17,147 nucleotides of DNA from JAJTHJ01 sp046316025 (GTDB taxonomy: Bacteria; Pseudomonadota; Gammaproteobacteria; Burkholderiales; Burkholderiaceae_F). The notes below the pieces were generated by a model that was not told the origin of the DNA, searched no databases, and saw only the letters and a list, made by a program, of their open reading frames with translations. Below, one piece after another: positions 12,116 through 17,147 of this stretch; position 1 is the stretch's first letter; each line of letters opens with the position of its first letter. The stretch lies in the NCBI GenBank assembly GCA_046316025.1, contig JBKCXU010000069.1, positions 1 to 17,147 of the forward strand, given 5' to 3'. A program made the translations under genes and the position numbers.

Positions 12116-12844
12116 ATGGGCACGCAGGCTCTGCACCGCGAAGACGCCACCCTCGCGCAGTGCGAGGCGGTGGTGACTGCGGTGGGCGACGACGGCGTCG
12201 AACTCGACCGCACGGTCTTCTACCCGCTGGGCGGCGGCCAGGCCGGCGACACCGGCGCGCTGATACTGGCCGACGGCACGCGGCTGCCGGTGATCGACAC
12301 CCGCAAGAGCAAACGCGAAGGCGCTGGCCCCGACGACAGCCTGCACCTGCTCGACCCGGCCAGCGGCTGGCGCGAGCGGCTCGCAGTCGGCACGCCCGTG
12401 CGCGCCGAGATCGACTGGGCGCGCCGCCACCGCCACATGCGGCTGCACACCGCCACCCACCTGCTGTGCGCGGTGGTGCCGGCGCCGGTGGATGGCTGCT
12501 CGATCACCGCCGACTACGCACGGCTCGACTTCGCGCTGACCGATCCGCTGGCGCGCGAGGACGTGCAGCGCGGGCTGGACGCGCTGATCGCGCGCAAGGC
12601 GTCGGTAACCTACGAGTGGATCACCGACGAGGAGATGGCGGCCAACCCGCGGCTCGTCAAGTCGATGAGTGTGAAGCCGCCGATGGGCTTTGGCCGCGTG
12701 CGGCTGGTGCGCGTGCAGGACGTGGATCTGCAACCCTGCGGCGGCACGCATGTGCGCAACACCGGCGAGATCGGCGCGCTGCGGGTGGCGAAGATCGAGA
12801 AGAAAAGCGCGCGCACGCGGCGCGTGGTGCTGGAGTTCGCGTGA
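12116..12844 (+). CDS. alaX: AlaX-type alanyl-tRNA editing protein
   Basis: A 242-residue stand-alone editing domain homologous to the C-terminal part of alanyl-tRNA synthetase. The zinc-binding motifs are complete: HTATH (His111, His115) and CGGTH (Cys208, His212). FYPLGGGQAGDTG near residue 40 matches the AlaX N-terminal subdomain. It hydrolyses mischarged Ser- or Gly-tRNA(Ala) in the cytosol. The ATG at 12116 is 5 bases after the acyltransferase stop, and its stop overlaps the next gene's GTG start, so it belongs to the same operon. There is no evident functional link to lipid storage; cotranscription may simply be convenient. The frame is open further upstream, but the family starts here. 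Confidence 0.9.
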   Translation: MGTQALHREDATLAQCEAVVTAVGDDGVELDRTVFYPLGGGQAGDTGALILADGTRLPVIDTRKSKREGAGPDDSLHLLDPASGWRERLAVGTPVRAEIDWARRHRHMRLHTATHLLCAVVPAPVDGCSITADYARLDFALTDPLAREDVQRGLDALIARKASVTYEWITDEEMAANPRLVKSMSVKPPMGFGRVRLVRVQDVDLQPCGGTHVRNTGEIGALRVAKIEKKSARTRRVVLEFA

Positions 12845-13413
12845 CCGCGCCGGACGAGGTGCTCGACTACTGGTTCGGCGCGCCGGGGTCGCCCGAGCGC
12901 GGCAGCACGCGTGCGCTGTGGTTTACCAAGTCTGCGCAGACCGACGCAGAAGTCCGCGAGCGCTTCGCCGCCGCGGTCGAGGCCGCGCTCGCTGGCGGGC
13001 TGCGCGAGTGGGCAGACACACCGCGCGGGGCGCTGGCGCTGATCGTCCTGCTCGACCAGTTCACCCGCAACATCCACCGCGACACACCGCGCGCCTTTGC
13101 CGGCGACGCGCAGGCCCTGGCGCTCGCGCGGCAACTGGTGGCGGCCGGCGACGACCGCAGGCTGACACCGCACGAGCGCTGGTTTGCCTATCTGCCGTTC
13201 GAGCACTCGGAGGCGCTCGCCGACCAGCACGAGTCGCTGCGCCTTTTTGCCGCGCTGGACGCCGAAGCGCCACTCGGTGCCTTGGAATGGGCGCGCAAGC
13301 ACTACGAGGTGATCGAGCGCTTCGGCCGCTACCCGCACCGCAACGCGATCCTTGGTCGCCAATCGACGGCCGAGGAGATCGAGTTCCTGCAGCAGCCGGG
13401 GTCGCGGTTCTGA
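12841..13413 (+). CDS. DUF924 family protein
   Basis: A 190-residue alpha-helical protein starting (GTG) TAPDEVLDYWFGAPGSPERG. The family hallmarks are DEVLDYWFG, LWFTKSAQTDAEVRERF, LIVLLDQFTRNIHRDTPRAF, WFAYLPFEHSEALADQHES, and the C-terminal HYEVIERFGRYPHRNAILGR. The family is widespread in proteobacteria and has a TPR-like helical fold; its role is unknown. Conserved Trp, Asp-Gln-Phe and Glu-His residues suggest a binding or catalytic pocket, but no reaction is established. The GTG overlaps the alaX TGA (GTGA), so the two are translationally coupled. The start is well fixed by that overlap and by the family N-terminus. Confidence 0.88.
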   Translation: MTAPDEVLDYWFGAPGSPERGSTRALWFTKSAQTDAEVRERFAAAVEAALAGGLREWADTPRGALALIVLLDQFTRNIHRDTPRAFAGDAQALALARQLVAAGDDRRLTPHERWFAYLPFEHSEALADQHESLRLFAALDAEAPLGALEWARKHYEVIERFGRYPHRNAILGRQSTAEEIEFLQQPGSRF

Positions 13414-13420
13414 GGAAACG

Positions 13421-13450
13421 CTGGCGTTCCCGCTTGCGCGGGACCGACGA
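13421..13450. repeat. dRS3-like half element, copy C
   Basis: A single unit CTGGCGTTCCCGCTTGCGCG followed by GGACCGACGA, matching the right half of the copies at 1514-1540 and 7156-7183. Its palindromic core (GTTCCCGCTTGCGCGGGAC) can form a hairpin. It lies in the 64-bp gap between the converging DUF924 and CoxE-like genes and may terminate either transcript. Confidence 0.7.
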
Positions 13451-13477
13451 AACCCGCTGCACGAGGCGAAAACGGAA

Positions 13478-14670
<1,193 letters not shown>

Positions 14671-14674
<4 letters not shown>

Positions 14675-15198
14675 CTCGCCTCCGCCCCGCGCGCGGCCAG
14701 CAAGTCCACGTAGGCCCCTTCGATCAACTGCTTGCGATCGACACCGAGTCGGTCGAGCAGTGCCTCGGCGACCGCCACGCCCTCGGCCTCGGCCTGCCTC
14801 TCAACGAGCACGACTTCCAGTTCGAGAAAGTCGCCCAATCCTTCTACGCGATCCAGGTGGATGCGCGTCGCCCCCGCGAGGTACAGCGTGCGCCGCTTGC
14901 GCACCCGCCCCGCCGCGGGCAACGTGGCATCGAGAATCGCCGCAAGCTGCGCGGGCGTGGAGGTTTCCGCGATCTCGTAGTCCGACAGCTTCGGCCCCGG
15001 CTGGTCGGCGCGCCGGTAGCGGATCAACTGGCCGCGATCCGGCGCCAGCACGCGCAGCTTCAAGCGCGCGCCGTCGCTGCGGTAGAAGCGGTCGTCCTGT
15101 TCGATCGCGAACGGCCCGCGGTCGGCGATCCGGGCCACGCGCGCCTCAAGTGCGGCCAGGTCGGCCACGCGCGCCTTGATCTCAACGTTGCGCGACAC
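14671..15198 (-). CDS. CYTH-domain protein (class IV adenylate cyclase/triphosphate tunnel-like)
   Basis: With a GTG start at 15198 the product has 175 residues, beginning MSRNVEIKARVADLAALEAR. The CYTH tunnel residues are recognisable: Glu6 and Lys8 of VEIK, basic strands RLKLRV (45-50) and IRYRRADQPGPK (59-70), KRRTLYL (101-107), IHLDRVEGLGDFLELEVVL with Glu126/Glu128, and a C-terminal LIEGAYVDLL. Such proteins bind triphosphates with Mg/Mn; members include CyaB-type adenylate cyclases, thiamine triphosphatase and inorganic triphosphatase. The activity here is not predictable. The start lies two bases after the moxR stop, and the stop overlaps the CoxE-like start, so it is firmly built into this maturation operon. 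A much longer frame open upstream overlaps moxR and is not coding. Confidence 0.83.
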
Positions 15199-15200
15199 GC

Positions 15201-16130
15201 TCAGTTGCGGCAGGCTGCGTCCTGCGTGCGCGCGACGTTGACCTCGGTGCGGATGCGCTCGACCAGCCGCGCCGCCTCGCTGCCCTGCACGCGGGCGATG
15301 TCGTCCTGGTACTTGAGCAGCACGCCCAGAGTGTTGTTCACCGTCTCCGGCTCCAGCACCACGGCGTCCAGCGCCAACAGCGCGCGCGACCATTCGATGG
15401 TCTCGGCCACGCCCGGCAGCTTGTACAAATCCATCGTGCGCAGGCTCTGCACGAAAGCGACGATCTGCCGCGACAGCGCCTCGCGCGCATCCGGCACCTT
15501 GCGCCGCACGATCTCGAACTCGCGCGCCGCGTTCGGGTAATCGACCCAGTGGTAGATGCAGCGGCGCTTGACCGCGTCGTGAATCTCGCGCGTGCGGTTC
15601 GATGTGATCACCACCACCGGCGGCTGCTCGGCGCGCACCGTTTTCCACTCGGGGATCGTGATCTGGAAGTCGGACAGCACTTCGAGCAGATAAGCCTCGA
15701 AAGGCTCGTCGGTGCGGTCCAGTTCGTCGATCAGCAACACCGGCGGCACCGCCGCCGGCAGCAGCGCGCGCAGCAGCGGCCGCTCGATCAGGAAGCGCTC
15801 GGTAAAGAGCCCGCCCGCCAGTTGCTCGCGCGACTCGTGCGCGGCCTCGGCGAGGCGGATTTCGAGCATCTGCCGCGCGTAGTTCCACTCGTAGGCGGCA
15901 CTGGCGACGTCCAGCCCTTCGTAGCACTGCAAGCGGATCAGTTCGGCGCCCAGGCCGGCAGCCAGCACCTTGGCGATCTCGGTCTTGCCGGTGCCCGGCT
16001 CGCCTTCGAGAAAGAGCGGGCGGGCAAGCCGCAGCGCGAGAAACACCGCGGTCGCCAGCTGACGGTCGGCGACGTAGTTGCCGCCGGCGAGCAGTTGCTC
16101 GGTGGCGTCGATGGAGGCAGGCCGGGTCAT
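15201..16130 (-). CDS. coxD: MoxR-family AAA+ ATPase, CoxD-like
   Basis: A 309-residue ATPase. Walker A is GEPGTGKT (43-50) and Walker B is VLLIDELDR (131-139, Asp135 and Glu136). A LQCYEGLDVASAAYEWNY block typical of the CoxD subgroup lies near residues 67-84, and sensor-1 VVVITSNRTREIHDAVKRRC follows. CoxD-type ATPases are membrane-associated chaperones that, with CoxE/CoxF, insert the copper-sulfur part of the Mo-Cu site into CO dehydrogenase; close relatives sit beside other molybdenum hydroxylases. I chose the ATG at 16130, not the in-frame ATG at 16166, because the latter lies inside a strong terminator hairpin and adds residues without family match. It is the first gene of the moxR-CYTH-coxE unit; the ribosome-binding site is weak. 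Confidence 0.9.
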   Translation of the reverse strand: MTRPASIDATEQLLAGGNYVADRQLATAVFLALRLARPLFLEGEPGTGKTEIAKVLAAGLGAELIRLQCYEGLDVASAAYEWNYARQMLEIRLAEAAHESREQLAGGLFTERFLIERPLLRALLPAAVPPVLLIDELDRTDEPFEAYLLEVLSDFQITIPEWKTVRAEQPPVVVITSNRTREIHDAVKRRCIYHWVDYPNAAREFEIVRRKVPDAREALSRQIVAFVQSLRTMDLYKLPGVAETIEWSRALLALDAVVLEPETVNNTLGVLLKYQDDIARVQGSEAARLVERIRTEVNVARTQDAACRN

Positions 16131-16144
16131 CGAAAGCGATCCAG

Positions 16145-16182
16145 AAAAAAGCCCGCTCCGCCGCATTGGCGAAGCGGGCTTG
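16145..16182 (-). terminator. Intrinsic terminator after coxM
   Basis: On the minus strand AAGCCCGCTTCGCC and GGCGGAGCGGGCTT form a 14-bp stem with one G-U pair around a short loop, followed by a run of six T (the A-run at 16145-16150). It begins 19 bases after the coxM stop. It separates coxM from the moxR-CYTH-coxE unit, at least partially. Confidence 0.88.
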
Positions 16183-16200
16183 CAGATTACGCCAGCGCAC

Positions 16201-16995
16201 TCAACCCGCCGCCGCCACCGCGCGCTTCGCCAGCACCGGGATCAAGTGCGCGCGGTACTCGGCGGTCCCGTGGATGTCGTTGTTTAACCCCTCGGGCGAC
16301 ACCGTCACGCCGTCGCAGGACTCGGGGGCCCACTTGGCGTTGAGTTTGTCTTCCAGCGTCTTGACGCGGAACGCGCAGGCGCCGGCGCCGGTCACGGCGA
16401 CGCGCACGCCATGCGCTGTCTGCGCGACGAACACGCCGACGATGGAAAAGCGCGAGGCCGGCTGCTTGAACTTGACCCACGCGGCCTTCTGCGGCTGCGG
16501 GAAGCTCACCGCGGTGACGATCTCGCTGGCGCCCAGCGCAGTCTCGAACAGGCCCTTGAAGTAATCGTCGGCCGCTATCGCGCGCGTGTTGGTGTGGATG
16601 GTCGCGCCCAGCCCCAGCACGGCGGCGGGGTAGCAGGCCGCCGGGTCGCTGTGCGCAAGCGAGCCGCCAATGGTGCCGCGGTTGCGCACGGCGCGGTCGC
16701 CGATGTGGCCGGCCAGGTCTGCCAGCGCGGGGATCATCCGCTTCACGTCGGCCGAGGCGGCAACCGTCGAATGCGTGGTCGTCGCACCGATGCGGACGGC
16801 GTTGCCTTCGACCTTGATGCCCTGCAACTCGCCGACGCCCGACAAGTCGATGTAGCCCTCGGGCGCGGCCATGCCGAGCTTGACGAAAGGCAACAGCGAC
16901 TGGCCGCCGGCGATGATCTTGTCGTCGCCGTGCTGGCCGAGCAGGCCGACGACTTCGGCCACGGTGCTGGGACGGTGGTAGTGGGTGTGGTGCAT
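16201..16995 (-). CDS. coxM: FAD-binding medium subunit of a molybdenum hydroxylase (CoxM-like)
   Basis: A 264-residue flavoprotein subunit. The two FAD-binding loops are present: AGGQSLLP (29-36) and the segment TIGGSLAHSDPAACYPAAVL (about 108-127). The DPAA.YPAA form is the one seen in CoxM rather than the SELP-type loop of xanthine dehydrogenases. In the three-subunit enzyme it passes electrons from the Mo subunit and iron-sulfur subunit (CoxL, CoxS) to the acceptor; those genes are probably beyond the right edge. Upstream of the ATG, ACGGAGA gives a plausible ribosome-binding site. A strong terminator follows the stop. The substrate could be CO (form I or II) or another aldehyde/N-heterocycle, since the catalytic subunit is not in the window. 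Confidence 0.88.
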   Translation of the reverse strand: MHHTHYHRPSTVAEVVGLLGQHGDDKIIAGGQSLLPFVKLGMAAPEGYIDLSGVGELQGIKVEGNAVRIGATTTHSTVAASADVKRMIPALADLAGHIGDRAVRNRGTIGGSLAHSDPAACYPAAVLGLGATIHTNTRAIAADDYFKGLFETALGASEIVTAVSFPQPQKAAWVKFKQPASRFSIVGVFVAQTAHGVRVAVTGAGACAFRVKTLEDKLNAKWAPESCDGVTVSPEGLNNDIHGTAEYRAHLIPVLAKRAVAAAG

Positions 16996-17025
16996 GGTGT
17001 TGGTCTCCGTGTTTGGTGCGCCGCG

Positions 17026-17147
17026 CCCTCACCCCCGGCCCCACTCCCCCCCCAGCGGGCGCGGGGGGCGGACCCCGCCCGGCGGGTGGGCGCAACGCGG
17101 CCGGGGGTTGGGCCACCGGGGCAAGGGGGTGCGCGGGGTGTTGGTGG
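17026..17147. repeat. Degraded palindromic repeat or low-quality contig end
   Basis: It starts GCCCTCACCCCCGGCCCCAC, like the REP-like family at 4799, 6211 and 9711, but then departs into long homopolymers (eight C at 17046-17053, six G near 17063-17068) with almost no A or T. The last bases do not match any clear feature. It may be a heavily mutated copy, or sequencing and assembly error at the edge. Confidence 0.45.

Noticed and set aside
15199..16200. Upstream extension of the CYTH frame (total 509 codons) through the moxR region
   Set aside because: This part overlaps moxR, whose Walker motifs are in another frame. The extension is Arg/Ala-rich without homology, and the CYTH fold starts at the GTG at 15198.

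Overview
The window is high-GC DNA (most genes look close to 65-70% GC by eye). Its gene content suggests a proteobacterium, most likely a betaproteobacterium: a polyhydroxyalkanoate-system protein, a bacterial acyl-CoA-binding protein, a WS/DGAT wax-ester/triacylglycerol synthase and a CO/xanthine-dehydrogenase-type (cox) cluster. The taxonomic call is inference; no rRNA, tRNA or CRISPR array was seen.

Layout, left half. (1) 2-685: 3' part of an aspartate/glutamate racemase. (2) 673-1594: a BrnT/BrnA toxin-antitoxin module with a 31-bp perfect palindrome at its promoter. The module is bracketed by a 27-bp direct repeat (25/27 identical) whose first copy spans the racemase stop codon, which looks like an insertion footprint. 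(3) 1697-2119: a VOC/glyoxalase-fold protein on the minus strand. (4) About 2150-4140: a clearly lower-GC island with two minus-strand genes, a PD-(D/E)XK (Mrr-like) nuclease and a secreted protein with an EF-hand/FG-GAP-like loop. Each is followed in its direction of transcription by a sequence resembling an integron attC site, so the island reads as a small, integrase-less gene-cassette array. (5) 4528-4779: a Phd/YefM antitoxin without its toxin; a palindromic repeat starts where the toxin gene would be expected.

Layout, middle. From 4969 to 9687 four plus-strand genes deal with amino, oxo and hydroxy acids or their transport: a class I aminotransferase, a LutC-type LUD protein, a CitMHS/NhaD-like ion transporter, and a D-2-hydroxyacid dehydrogenase whose start overlaps the transporter stop. 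Two families of dispersed palindromic repeats sit in the gaps: a 'CCCTCACCC...GGGCGAGGG' REP/BIME-like family and a 'GTTCCCGC...GCGGGAAC' dRS3-like family. From 9827 to 13413 lies a storage-lipid neighbourhood: a PHA-system protein, an acyl-CoA-binding protein divergent from a WS/DGAT acyltransferase, then AlaX (alanyl-tRNA editing) and a DUF924 protein in one probable operon.

Layout, right end (minus strand). coxM (FAD subunit of a molybdenum hydroxylase), a strong intrinsic terminator, then a tight three-gene unit: MoxR/CoxD AAA+ ATPase, a CYTH-domain protein and a CoxE-like VWA protein. MoxR and VWA proteins of this type mature the molybdenum-copper or related site of the Cox enzyme. The CYTH gene embedded between them is the least expected member. 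The last ~120 bases are extremely GC-rich, with long homopolymers, and look like a degraded repeat copy or low-quality contig end.

The most interesting observations are the attC-like sites around the nuclease and secreted-protein genes, the CYTH protein coupled to MoxR-CoxE, the repeat-bracketed BrnTA module, and the mirror-image translation starts of the acyl-CoA-binding protein and WS/DGAT genes.
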